From the NCBI GenBank assembly GCA_025716855.1, contig JAIXMQ010000040.1:62001-126000 (forward strand): a DNA stretch of 64,000 nt, in the 5' to 3' direction. Positions 1-10,406 of this stretch are shown in pieces. The notes beneath the pieces are model-generated. The model was not told the origin of the DNA. It saw only the letters and a program-made list of their open reading frames with translations, and made no database searches. A program made the position numbers and the translations under genes. This DNA comes from Pilaira anomala. Taxonomy: Eukaryota; Mucoromycota; Mucoromycetes; Mucorales; Mucoraceae. Position 1 is the first letter of the stretch, and each line of letters opens with the position of its first letter.

Positions 1-2
1 GT

Positions 3-275
3 ATACCCGCCACTACCACCACTACCGATAAAAAAACTACAAATGATACCAAACCAACGAAAGCTTCTCCTATTGTGAAGGGAATTGATCCAGAAGTACT
101 CAAGAGACGTGCTGAGAGATTTGGTTTAGCTAAACCTACTACCGCTACTACTACTACTACTACTACTCCTGGCTCAAAAGTACCCGTTATCGTTGATTCT
201 GCTGACGAAGAAAAGAAGAGAAAGAGAGCTGAACGTTTCCAACAAGAAGCTGCTAAAAAGCAAAAGGCGGAGTAA
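3..275 (+). CDS. THO1: THO1/SARNP-like mRNA export protein, C-terminal part (5' end outside window)
   Basis: Only the last ~90 codons are in the window, ending in TAA at 273-275. The peptide is rich in Thr and Lys and carries two copies of the motif KRAERF: LKRRAERFGLAKP near the start and KKRKRAERFQQEAAKKQK at the end. Paired RAERF-type blocks after a low-complexity linker are typical of the C-terminal region of Tho1/SARNP (MOS11), proteins that bind RNA and help couple transcription to mRNA export; the family's N-terminal SAP domain would lie upstream and cannot be seen. The family assignment rests on this short motif only. A poly-T run (302-326) follows the stop. The next gene starts ~115 bp downstream on the same strand. 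Confidence 0.7.
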   Translation: MPATTTTTDKKTTNDTKPTKASPIVKGIDPEVLKRRAERFGLAKPTTATTTTTTTPGSKVPVIVDSADEEKKRKRAERFQQEAAKKQKAE

Positions 276-391
276 AATATTTATTTAAAATTGTAGTACG
301 CTTTTTTTTTTTTTTTTTTTTTTTTTCAAAACATATTTTTTTGTGTACATGTATATTTTCTTTCTCTCTCTTTTTATAATAAACAAAAAAA

Positions 392-1477
392 ATGAAAATA
401 GGTATAAAATGAAATGAATTTATTATCATATCCATTATAATTTAATAAATAAAAAGCTTGTTGTCAGTTCGATCCTATTTGGAGCAAAGTAGAAAAAAAT
501 ATGAAGACAGCCAGTGAAATGTTGGCAATGTATGTAATAGAAAAAAAAAAGAGCTAGTATATTGAGTTGTTTATTATTAAATAGTTATAAACCTAACGAT
601 ATCGACGTATTAATATTACCCGAAATGGCCTTCACAGGTACACACATATAAACATATATCTTGATATAATGCTAATCGATTTCCTAAAAAAGGATATGTC
701 TTTAAAAGTCTACAAGAAATTACACCCTTTCTAGAAGATGCAGAAACAGGGCCTTCTGTTTTGTGGGCAAAAGATCAAGGTTGTTAAGATTTTATAAGCA
801 TTTATATTAAAACTAACAAAATGAATTTGTAGCTGTTAGATTACAATGTTATGTAGTAGTAGGATATCCACAAAAGAAAGGTAACACCAATAAATTTAAA
901 TATACACAAAGGTTTATAAACGCTTTTTTTTTTTTTTTAAAAAAAAAAAATGATAGGTCGAGTGAATTATAATAGTTTATGTTGTGTGAATCCAGAAGGA
1001 AGGGTAGTTTCGACATATCAAAAAACATTTTTATATGAAACTGATGAAAATTGGGCAGAAGAAGGACCTGGTTTTGTATCATTAAAAATAGATGATACAT
1101 TGGGAAAGGTTGGGTTTGGTATTTGTATGGATCTGAACCCTTACCAGTTTAAATCGGATTTCTATGACTGTGAATTCGCTAATTATCATTTAAAACAAAA
1201 TACCGAGATTATCATTTGCTGTATGTCTTGGTTAAAGAGTAAAGATGATGATGATCCCATGTCAACAATTCGATATTGGGCAATGCGATTGTTACCACTG
1301 TATAGTGACACACAAGATGGTCGACATACAATCTTTGCTGCTTGTAACAGAATAGGTATAGAAAGAGAGAGTGAATTTGCTGGTGGAAGTTGTGTTATGG
1401 ATATTTCAAATCAGAATATAACCATTTTGGATTATATGAAGCGTAATACAGGTGTCATGATAGTAGAAACGAATTAA
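392..1477 (+). CDS. NTA1: Protein N-terminal amidase (nitrilase family), six exons
   Basis: Exons 392-401, 457-529, 585-637, 693-779, 833-880 and 957-1477 join in phase to a 263-residue protein. All five introns are GT..AG and 53-76 nt. The protein begins MKIACCQFDPIWSKVEKN, as nitrilase-superfamily proteins do. The catalytic triad is present: Glu in LPEMAFTGY (about residue 41), Lys in TYQKTFLYE (about 113) and Cys in GFGICMDLNP (about 147). Family knowledge: Nta1 deamidates N-terminal Asn/Gln to Asp/Glu, feeding proteins into the Arg/N-degron pathway; the yeast enzyme is longer (457 aa), so this is a compact form close to the catalytic core. The start was chosen because the 10-nt exon 1 (ATGAAAATAG) joins perfectly to exon 2, and an in-frame stop precedes exon 2. 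It ends 84 bp from the convergent PRP46 gene. Confidence 0.85.
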
Positions 1478-1561
1478 AAAAAAAAAAAAATGAAAGCTCT
1501 CTTTTTTTTTTTTTTTCCTTTGTATACATTTATTTCCCCCCCTTTTTTATTATTATTTAAT

Positions 1562-2645
1562 TTATTGATAAAAGTCTGTATCTTTAACAGCAGTTTCATC
1601 TTCTTTATAAATTTTGATGGTTTTATCTGCTTCACCTGTAATCAAACGAGAGCCAGTCTTATCAAAAGTAGCACAAAATACACCTGCTTCTGCATCAAGA
1701 GAACCAGGTTGAACAATTGTATCCATCGATTGAAAGTTATGACCTGATCTCCAATCATTGAAACTTAAGGAACCATCGTCACCACCTGAAAAGATAACAC
1801 CGTCTTGATTCACTGCTAATGCATTGATAATAGCCTTCTTTCTATCGTAATTTTGCATGAATGCACCTTCTGGGCATTTCCAACCCTTGACAGAATCAGC
1901 ACTACCACTCACAAATCCAAATTCTGTAGGATGAAGTGCAAGTGCACGTACACTCTTTTTATGATGTGTCAAAACGCCCATGGTCTTACCAGCAGCTAAA
2001 TCCCATAATCGAATTGTATTATCCATAGAACCTGTAATGACCTGAGGATCAGCTTCTTGACATTTAACAGAGGACACAGTACTGCTATGACCCGTAAGGA
2101 CATGTACAGCTTGCTTTGTTCTCATATCCCAAACTCTAGCAGTCGCATCACGTCCCGAAGTTACGAGTACGTCTAATGTGGGATGTAAACTCAGTGAATA
2201 AACACCAGATAAATGACCATGATAATGACGAATAACTTTGTTTTGTTCTAAATCCCAACATTTTACCATCTTGTCTTCACCACAAGAGAATAAATAAGGG
2301 TGCCTTGGTGAGACCTCTAATCCACGTACTGTCGCAATATGACCTGTCAAGGACAATTTCAATGTACCGGATGCCATATCCCAAATCTTGATCGTACGAT
2401 CTCCTGCACCAGTTGCAAACCATTTGTTTCCGGGTTCAACTGTCACTGCACGTACCCAACCTAAATGTCCACTAATGACTCGCATCAACTTCCATGGTGC
2501 GTGCCAGACTGGACGAATTGTCTTGGCGCGTGCACGACGTACAAGTGATCCACTGCCTGCTAACGTATCTCCAAAAACATCAGAAGAAAATTGATCTTTT
2601 CCACGAAGAGCAACAACACCTTCATTCTTGTTTCTATATTATACA

Positions 2646-2681
<36 letters not shown>

Positions 2682-3167
2682 TTAGGACATGACAATATAA
2701 ATATACATTCATTGAAATAAACTTTCTTACAAGGCGGATTTGTCAGGTATAGCATCAATCATCTTAGAAACATCCGTCTTATCGTCAGAATCATCAACTT
2801 CTTCTACAGTAGTTGTCTTGGCTTGAAGACGTGCTTTCATTGCTTCCTTTTGTTGTTTGATCAAAGCTTCGGGAAGTGTACGAAGATCGTCATATTCATC
2901 GTGGATTTTACTGGTTAATTTGACACGTTGACTAAGAAAGAGATGAGTTAAAAAAAAAACAAACTGGGTTATTGAATGAATTTAATATTACCTTTCTTGT
3001 TCATCCATAGCAGCTTGACTATAAGCGTTTGAAAACATGATTCGTGTCTTCTTTGCTGAATTGGATAACATGGTATCCATATTATCTATAGTGGTATCAG
3101 CTACAGCTGGTTTACTTTCCATCACAACATCCTCTTCCACTGGTGCTGATCGTTTTGCTGCGACCAT
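1562..3167 (-). CDS. PRP46: PRP46/PLRG1 WD40 splicing factor, three exons
   Basis: Exons (minus) 3167-2992, 2931-2731 and 2633-1562 join in phase to 482 residues. Residues from about 177 onward form seven WD40 repeats, starting [20 protein letters not shown] and including repeats ending IKIWD, VKCWD, ARVWD and IRLWD. The pattern PVWHAPWKL before the propeller and the N-terminal stretch with KKTRIMF and [14 protein letters not shown] correspond to PLRG1/Prp46, a component of the Prp19/CDC5 (NineTeen) complex needed for catalytic activation of the spliceosome; it acts in the nucleus. In the sixth repeat the usual LWDWRTG is FNDWRSG. The C-terminus (KDTDFYQ) is shorter than in human PLRG1 (514 aa). 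The introns are 60, 97 and the latter contains a long A/T homopolymer (seen as poly-A at 2650-2679 on the + strand). Confidence 0.92.
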
Positions 3168-3640
3168 AGTACTTTTTGTTTTAATAAAAGAAGTAGTGAA
3201 AAAAAAAAAAAAATGTATATATTTAAATTTTTTTAGACTTTGTTCAGTATGAAAAAGCGATACTTTTTATCTTTACACTGCGTCACCCTCCTCTCTTTCT
3301 AAAACATCTTTAAAAGGCCGCCTTCGAACTTCTTTCGTTGCTGAAAGATGAGAGTCTGGTTTCAGCGTAAGTGTATAGATTTCTTAATGTAGGCCTATTT
3401 TAGAATAACCTTGCTTTATTTATTATGACTGAAACCAGTTAACGAATCCGTTAGCTACAGCTTGGTAACGCGCGCTGCTATTGTCTGGAGTGATTGATGT
3501 ATAAAGGGTGAGTCTCATAAGGGAACGTTCCAAGTAATAAAGTTTAATCTTTTAAATCACATTTATTTAGTGTGTAACCATTTGCATTTATGATATATAT
3601 ACTTTAGATTATGAAAGAAAAATGTTTATAGAGAAAAATT
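3168..3640. other. Non-coding stretch upstream of PRP46
   Basis: No gene seen. It should contain the PRP46 promoter at its left edge. The part 3300-3510 is less AT-rich than its surroundings and has no open frame of note; origin unknown. Confidence 0.5.
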
Positions 3641-3649
3641 ATCTATTTT

Positions 3650-3780
3650 GATTCTTCTTTTGTGTAATATAAATCCGGGAGACAACAGATCCTTTATATT
3701 TTTAGGATATAGTTCCTCGTATGTTGGTGATAATGGTAATGTGCCTGTTCCGGTATTAATAGAAGAGTAAGAGTAGAAAG
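3650..3780 (+). pseudogene. Retroelement gag-pol fragment (pre-protease region)
   Basis: The stretch around 3672-3700 (GGGAGACAACAGATCCTTTA) recurs almost unchanged on the minus strand at 10355-10385, inside the clearer retropepsin fragment there. Downstream, the peptide YVGDNGNVPVPVLIEE resembles the strand preceding the retropepsin active site (GNVPVKVLVDTGT in the 10-kb copy), but the Asp-Thr-Gly is not present. A third, related piece lies at about 15100-15180 (minus). All are decayed, short and without flanking LTRs that I can recognise. Confidence 0.5.
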
Positions 3781-4035
3781 TAATACACATACCACTGCAT
3801 CCTTGTTTCGCCCATTGGGCAAGTATTTTTTTTTTTTTTCAAACCAACAAAGAGAGATGATGTCCTACATCTTATGCAGTTTCAAAACTAAGCACAAGAA
3901 TGTAACCAAGAGAAGAGTATAAATCCTAACTTTTGTAAAATAATAATAAGGTAAGTACAAAGTTAAACTGGAATGAAGACGTAGCTTTGTCGCTATTGGC
4001 CACATGATAAAAAAGGGGCACCACAATCGGCACCA

Positions 4036-4070
<35 letters not shown>

Positions 4071-4557
4071 TTTTGGCCTTTGAAGTTCCTCATTGTGGTG
4101 TAGATGAGTTTATGTGGTGCCATTTGAGCTTATTCATTAACCCAAGGCTCCATAATAGATGTTAAGATAAATAATAGTGATAAAAAAAAAGTCTAGCTGT
4201 AAAAAATAGTGTAATCTTGTTGGGGGCAATATTGAGGAAAACTTATTGGATGGTACATAAAGACAAGACACTTTAAAAAAGAATGGTTTTATTTATGTAT
4301 ATGTATATCACAACATGTCAAAGGAAATTAAGTTTAATATGGACCTTTTGTTTATTACCTTTTTTTTTATTACAATAATTATTTAAAAAAAGTTACTAGT
4401 GCTTTAGCCTTTACAATCCGGAAAGAAAAAGTTTCTGAATTCAAAGTTTCCCAAGACAAACCACGAGGAGGTCCACTAGCTGAAGTCTCAAAAATAAGAA
4501 TGCAACGGATAAGTACAACAACACAACAATCAATGATAATATTTTTCTTAGAGATGA

Positions 4558-4945
4558 CTACCAAGGTAAGAACCATCAATCCAACTCTCCCTTCGATATT
4601 CGTATGGTTTTACGTGCCATTACACCCAGGATTAAACTGCACGAACCGCTCGTAAACGAGGACGGAAGAGAAGGAGACAGGACTTACCAAGATAGAACAT
4701 ACTCGCCAAAAAATAGAATCACCAACCGCTGTGGTGTTGTGGCAACAATCAACCTTTGATCATAATACCTTCCTTTGAGATGACATCTACCGAGATGAGA
4801 ACCATCAATCCAACTCTCCCTACGATATCCGTATGGTTTTACGTGCCATTACACCCAGGATTGAACTGCACGAACCGCTCGTAAACGAGGACGGAAGAGA
4901 AGGAGACAGGACCCATCAAGATAGAGCATACTCGCCAGAAAATAG
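4558..4945. repeat. Internal tandem duplication inside repeat A
   Basis: Two ~160-bp units (about 4558-4715 and 4787-4945), offset by ~228 bp, share long identical runs such as TGGTTTTACGTGCCATTACA and CGCTCGTAAACGAGGACGGA. The same pair exists in the inverted copy at 28350-28700, so the duplication predates the spread of the repeat. Confidence 0.8.
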
Positions 4946-4996
4946 AACTCACAAAACTTGATCATTGCTTTTACAAACCCGTTGCATTGCATTGCT

Positions 4997-5205
4997 GAAA
5001 CTGTTAGAAACTGCTTGGAAACATAATATATATAAAAAAAAAAAAAAAAACTTACCATCATAACAGCAACCGTTTTGTCCTTTTGATTTCAAGTTCCAGC
5101 AGATTACAAATAGCGATATTTTTAAAATGAGTGTTAGAAACTGTTAGAAACTGTTTGGAAACATAATATATATAAAATAAAATAAAGAGTAACTTACCAT
5201 CATAA
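4997..5205. repeat. Second internal duplication (exon-intron-like unit)
   Basis: The block AACTGTTAGAAACTG followed by TTGGAAACATAATATATATA and an ACTTACCATCATAACA end occurs at ~4997-5066 and ~5128-5205. On the minus strand each unit reads as ...ATGATG|GTAAGTT followed by a T-rich tract and TTCTAACAG, i.e. a repeated 5' splice-site-like junction. It is also present in copy B. Confidence 0.65.
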
Positions 5206-5440
5206 CAACAACAACTAAAGCAGCAGCACCAGTATTAGTCAGAGCAATACCTATCATAGCAACACCTGTCATAGCAGCACCTGTCATAGCAACACCACCA
5301 GCCATAACAATAACCGGTAACACCAATAAACAAACACCCGGTGATGACAGCAGAAAATCGATACTATGGCACCATATTAACTGTATCACAAATAGAACAA
5401 GATACCCGACAAAAGAAACCCAGAAGCAACTGGTATTCAA
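5187..5440 (-). CDS. Small hydrophobic protein encoded in repeat A (function unknown)
   Basis: An ATG at 5440 opens about 84 codons up to a strong splice-donor-like GTAAGTTAC (minus strand). The peptide starts MNTSCFWVSFVGYLVLFVIQ, has two strongly hydrophobic segments and then a run of GVAMTG/GAAMTG/GVAMIG-type Ala-Gly-Met repeats, ending in LVVVVMM. This suggests a small membrane protein, or a signal sequence plus a hydrophobic tail. In copy B (27865 onward, plus strand) the same frame is broken by a 1-nt length change after SSPGVCL, but the splice acceptor after the intron (TTTTAG) is kept there, whereas here it reads TTTTAA. Each copy is therefore damaged at a different place. No family recognised. 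Confidence 0.45.
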
Positions 5441-6405
5441 ATCTTTAAATCTTTATGCAGCAATACACTTAACCTCCCAGAAGTAAACTTCTAGGACCAG
5501 GAACTATCCCATGGTAAGTTAATTACAGATGAAGAATAAAGAAATGTCGAGATCTATACTAATCTGCAAGTAGAGAACTAATGCATTACACTTCGAGAAG
5601 TGCTGATTGCGGCATGTCAAAACATTGTAAATGTTCCACGGTAAGAAAACCGCTACATTCGCATCACAATCAAACAATAGAACATCATACTTTGCAAAAG
5701 AAAAGATAATGATGGGTATAAAAGAGGAACAACAGGGTTATTTTGTATATTTTTTTTTTATTCGTAATTTTGGTGATGACGTTTCCAAAAAAAAAATTAT
5801 GATAAAAAAAAAAGTGTGTCACAAAAAAAAACCACAGAGACTGAAGCGCCGTAGAAACAGAATTTATTATTATCTCACCTTAACATAAACGTAAAGGCTT
5901 TATTATTTTCAAACTAATGTTGTAGTTACAGTCTTTGGTTGGATTGAAAGTTTAGTTGAGCTCCATGGGTGAATTTAACAGTAGGTAAAGAGCAACAGCG
6001 GAAATATTATTACTCTATATTATGTATAAAAAGAGGATATCTTTCAATTAACGGTGTAAACACAACTACAGCATTATTTTTGATTTGTGGTTTTATGTAA
6101 GCGTATTGTCAGCAAGGTATCTGTAGGATTACCCTCTTTATATATATATAGACAAAGACAGAAAAATAAAGACATCGTGTATATATTATTTGCCACCTTT
6201 TTTTTTTCTTTTCATACATATCCCTTAGTATAAAGCGAAATGAGTTGAATGTGCTCTACAGTTAGTGTTATGTTGATATCTATATATATAGTTGGGTTTT
6301 TGTTGACTGATGTTGGATAATTGGTTCAGTCAAATAAATAACTACCATAAAACTTTCATTATCCTGTGTTTTAAAGGAAGCTATTTTCGTGTTACCAATC
6401 TTGTC

Positions 6406-6700
6406 TTTATTGGTTTAATTATTCAAAGAAAAAAAATAATAACTAAAGGATATCTTTAATAATTATAAGGCCTGATCATCTTTTCTTTTGCTTTTGGTAC
6501 TTTACTTTCTAAAATATTGCCTTTTATTTCAACAATAGCCGAAATACAAAATCAACATTATCGCTTCCCTAACTTTCTCAAACACAACATATTCCTTTAT
6601 TATCGAAGCAGAAGTAACGGAGAGGATTCATACAGATTATCAACACTATTATTCAGGTTTTATTCGACATTGCTTAGTGTAATATTTACAAATCCATTAC
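6406..6700. other. Repeat-derived debris between repeat A and the RT fragment
   Basis: An open stretch (6517-6705, plus) of 62 codons beginning MPFISTIAEIQNQHYRFPNF could be the upstream part of the decayed reverse transcriptase that follows. It has no motif I can name. Otherwise AT-rich DNA without signal. Confidence 0.3.
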
Positions 6701-7380
6701 AATGAAATTGAACAAAAACTATCAGGTTTAACTAGACTTCTGGTCAACCAAAAGAAATCCCAAGTAGCTCCTTCTTCAACCACAATTCAACGTCTTGGTT
6801 TTCTCATCAACAAAGAAAGTATGACCCTCACAGTATCTACCAACAAAACATGAGACATACGTTGTATAACTCAAAATTATTACATCAAACTACTCTAAAA
6901 CTAACGGCATTAATACCTTTTTTGGTATCATTGCTATCAAGGCTACATATTAGACAGTTAATTGAACAGAGGATTGCTACGGAATCATCAACACTCATCC
7001 GTTAACTAAATTATACAACGATGGATTCAACATTTACAACAATGGAGTGATCATTCTTTTATCCACAAAAAGCATCATCACAAACTGTATACGGGATCAT
7101 TTATGACAGGTTCGGGTATAGTTGATGGAATAAAAACTATTTTTGACACTTGAAATCAAGAAAAAAACCAGCTGCAACATAATATAGACTATCTCGAGTG
7201 ATTTATTCATTTATTATATTATACGAAATCAACGACATCAAGGTAAATCATTACAAACTTATCGCAACAATTCAACTACTGTTGTCTTCTGCCATATTTA
7301 ATTTAACAGATGTACAATCTCTTCAACAGTTAACTAGAGCTCGAAACAACGCTGTTTACTATTGTCAAGTATTTTAATGA
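6700..7380 (+). pseudogene. Decayed DIRS-like retrotransposon reverse transcriptase/RNase H
   Basis: Translated fragments show LVNQKKSQVAPSSTTIQRLG followed by FLINKESMTLTVSTNK. This is the layout found in DIRS/Ngaro-type (tyrosine-recombinase) elements after the RT active site (VNxKKSxLxPSxxIxxLGFxINxxxMxLxVP). Further on, WIQHLQQWSDHSFIHKKHH and GSFMTGSGIVDG resemble the start of the RNase H segment (TDASxxGWG...). Many stops and frameshifts interrupt the frame, and no recombinase or terminal repeats were found. An inactive remnant; the DIRS assignment is by motif resemblance only and another retroelement class is possible. Confidence 0.5.
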
Positions 7381-7466
7381 ATAGCAGATACGCAGGGCTT
7401 GAAAATATTGAAAAAAAGAGAGTAACGAATTTAATGTGCTTATAAATACTAAATAATTTCAATATA

Positions 7467-7501
<35 letters not shown>

Positions 7502-8385
7502 TGGTACCCGTTATAATGCTTATACAATTGAAAGCATAAAAGAAATAGAGACAAAAATTGGAGCGTAAAAAAAAAAAAAAAAAAAAAACGCCCTCCAACG
7601 TATTCAACTCGCATAAATTGCCACTTACAATTAATGTAGGCAGAATAAAAAACAGTTAAAGAGTAGAATTTATAGTTTTATGTTATAAACAGAAGTAATG
7701 ATATATTAAAAATATGTTTTTTATTTATTATTAATAGCTAGATAAAAAAAAAGTGTTCTCTTGGTTCTCAAAGTAATTATAAAAACTACAATGATACTAA
7801 CAGGACAACAGCCACGAGAAGGCGGAAACACACCTGGTCCCAAAAATATTACCGCTTGTAAAGTGTTAGTGGATGCAATAAAACCCAAGATACGATCAAC
7901 TGGATCTGCTCATGCAAGCATATTGTGTTAGACGTACGATCACGTCCCGCGGTCTATTTACCCGCCACCAACTAACGGTACCCTATTCTGTATCGTCAAA
8001 CAAGTAGAAGATTCATAAAAACCCACTCGACTAACGAGACATACAATCAAGACATCCCGCTCTTACTACTTATTATCCGTACCGAATACCAACAAGCAAA
8101 GAATTTTGATTATAGAACAAGGCTCACCGGTCAAGGGTCCTTGCTTCCTTCTCGCCTGGCCAAAGCCCAACTTGTATGATACCAGCTTATTTACTTCACT
8201 ATAGGGCCCTTGCTTTACACTCAATGAGGTTGTTACGATTACCACAAACGGAGGACACATGCCCAGACTACCCAGAACTTTTGACCAGCGAAAATTATCC
8301 ACCCGATATAAATAGCGTACCCTGCCACTAATACCTTAAGACCGGAACCAGATCACCAAATAAGACTTCCAAACAACAACTCACT
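7381..8385. other. Unassigned region with homopolymers and a GC-richer patch
   Basis: Contains a poly-T run (7471-7497) and a poly-A run (7567-7588). The patch 7790-8340 is clearly less AT-rich than its surroundings and has short open pieces on both strands (e.g. plus strand from 7791: MILTGQQPREGGNTPGPKN) but no long frame. Probably the remains of a mobile element or gene; I recognise nothing in it. Confidence 0.35.
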
Positions 8386-9610
8386 TGCTCTTATATATTA
8401 CCTCTTCGTCAAATGCAGTGCTTGTTTTATTTCAGAGAATTATATCAGATTAACTCTGTGCTGAATCACTTTGGTTTGCAGATCTCTGAGGTGATTTTTA
8501 TACAAAAGTATTAGGGATTGCCTGCTACGTCTCGGGTGAATCGTATCTACATAGTACTTCTCAATATGTCTAACATGGAAGCTTGCACTATAATAGTATT
8601 ATGGTGATACATGATGATGATACAGATATGTTGAAGTACTGATAGCTTTATGTATGAAACTGGTGAATTTTCTATCTATGATGAAGCGAAAGTAAGTAGG
8701 TGTGTCAGTGTTTGTTGCAGCTTTCTTCCATCTCAACAACACCTTCAGAACTTTAGATTTATTCCCTTCCAGCTTCTTGCCCTTCTAGTTTTCTCCTACA
8801 GTCAGTCTTGTTGGTCTTGATGAAGAGTTCACTTGATCAAGGTTTACAACCGTCTTGTTTTCTTCTACCGGGATCATGTCTTTTGCTTGGTGTTTCTAGA
8901 ATGTCAACCATTTTTTTTAATTTTTATTTTTTTTGTGTTTTTTTAAATTTTGGGTCTGCTTTTTGAGGAGAGGGGTGGTTGGTCTATAAAGTCTAAACAA
9001 ATTGATTTTGTTATAAAGCGCGTAAAAAGAGTAAAAACCGCGAAAGAAAGAGTTTTTTGCAACTGTTTTTTTTTTTTTTTTTTTTTTTTGGTTGATTGAC
9101 ATTATAGAAACCCCAAGCAGAAGACAAGATTCTAGTAGAAGATAACCAAGTAAGAAGTAAACCCGGGTCAAGTAGATTCTTTATCAAGAACAATCAAGAG
9201 ATTGTAGGAGAACAACAGACGAGCAAGAAGAAGCAAGGAAAATAAAAATAGTTCATCCAATGAAGTCAAGACTTCAAAAGGCTACACCAAACACCTAAAC
9301 ATCTACTTACCTTCGATTCTTCAGAGACGGAAAACACACCATTTCCATACATAAAGCTATCAGCACTTCAGCATATCAAAAATCATAATATACCACCACA
9401 TTACTAAAATACTACAAGCTTCTATGCTAGACATATTAAGAAGTACCACGGTTCACCAAAGACATATTAAACAATCCTTCCTAATACCTTAGTACAAAAA
9501 TCACCTCAGAGATCTGCAAACCAAAGTGAGCCAGTGCAGAATTAATCTGATATAACTCTCTGAAATAAAACAAGTATAGCGTTTGACGAAGAGGTAATAT
9601 ATAAGAGATG
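8386..9610. repeat. Fold-back (inverted repeat) element, ~520-bp arms
   Basis: The left arm (~8386-8910) and right arm (~9092-9610) are reverse complements over their whole length with roughly four of five positions equal by eye. Both contain CTCTTATATATTACCTCTTC at the outer end, then TTTGGTTTGCAGATCTCTGA, ATAGCTTTATGTATG, and near the centre TTCTAxAATGTCAA. The ~180-bp spacer holds a poly-A/T run (9067-9089). Read outward-in, each arm encodes an open peptide FYFRELYQINSxLxHFGLQI, so the element looks like an inverted duplication of a coding piece. It resembles foldback-type elements; no target duplication seen. Confidence 0.75.
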
Positions 9611-9889
9611 TGCCACCATTCTTCATCTATATCCAGTATCACCAGAGCAAGCACGAAAGGGTTCATGACGAAATAAACTACGTAGTTAGTAAAAGTGATA
9701 TCCGTCAGATTTCCTTATGAGAGTTAGAAGTAATAAATTATGCAATTTTAAAAAATTAACGCACTAATGACATAAAAAAAAATGTTAATTACATAAAAAT
9801 ATCAATAAAAACTGCTTAATCACTTTCTATCTCGAAAAGAAAAAAAAACGCTCTTAGAATGGCTCCTTTATATAAATGTGAATACTACT

Positions 9890-10406
9890 TGTGCTATTAT
9901 AAAAGCGAAGAAGGGTTCCTAATGGTTTCAGCTCAAGCCTTAACTCGACATCGCGTTGTAATTTGATCTGTAACACCGCCAGCATTTTCAACCACTCTCT
10001 CAACATCAACCCGCTTTCCCTTGATATATTTAGCAATACGAGGCGATATTTAACATTCATTTGTACCCGTATCAACTAATACTTTTACAGGAACATTACC
10101 AGCAGTATTTTGAACTTCACTTGGCTCTAATACTGCTTCATATAAAGGTATGACCATATCCATAGACGCAGCACTATTGACTTCCACAATATGCAGTATA
10201 TCATTGTTAATATTGACTAAGTTTATGGCTTTAGATAAAGTGATTGCATTCTTATGAGATTTTTCATAAGCTTTATCATCAGAAGATTTATCAATATAGC
10301 GTGGAGTATTCATATTTTTATTATTGTAAACGTTGTATTCGACATACCCTAAAAGTATAAAGGATCTGTTGTCTCCCAGATTTATATTACACAAAAGAAG
10401 GATCAA
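9890..10406 (-). pseudogene. Ty3-like retropepsin fragment of a gag-pol polyprotein
   Basis: On the minus strand an open frame (10406 down to 10050) ends with AGNVPVKVLVDTGTNEC; VLVDTGT is the aspartic-protease active-site motif of retroviral-type proteases (retropepsins). After a stop/frameshift the sequence continues ISPRIAKYIKGKRVDVERVV and ENAGGVTDQITTR, matching the following retropepsin strands. Upstream is SSDDKAYEKSHKNAITLSKA-type linker sequence. The element has no RT here, no LTRs are evident, and the frame is broken right after the active site, so it is a dead fragment. Related pieces lie at 3650-3780 and ~15100-15180. Confidence 0.65.

Larger units (their letters stand above)
4030..6405. 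repeat. Large dispersed repeat, copy A (inverted partner of 26890-29258)
   Basis: About 2.4 kb that reappears in reverse complement at 26890-29258 with high identity by eye. Matching landmarks include the GGCTTTTGGCC/GGCCAAAAGCC edge beside a long A/T homopolymer, the small hydrophobic ORF, and the far edge TTACCAATCTTGTC. The left end has a short palindrome-like pair, GGCACCACA (4026) and TGTGGTGCC (4106). No transposase or reverse transcriptase is encoded, and I see no clear target-site duplication. It contains internal duplications (4558-4945 and 4997-5205) and one small ORF (5187-5440, minus). It could be a non-autonomous transposable element or a segmental duplication; its true ends need more copies. 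Confidence 0.8.

Noticed and set aside
253..435. Minus-strand reading frame across the THO1 3' end and poly-A/T
   Set aside because: Low-complexity translation of a T-run and UTR; overlaps the NTA1 start region; no domain.
849..1100. Minus-strand frame over NTA1 exons 5-6
   Set aside because: Antisense shadow of a well-supported gene, Phe/Lys-rich from homopolymers.
8066..8302. Minus-strand 78-codon frame (MDNFRWSKVLGSLGMCPPFV)
   Set aside because: No domain, no promoter or splice context, and lies in repeat-like debris; kept only as part of the unexplained GC-richer patch.
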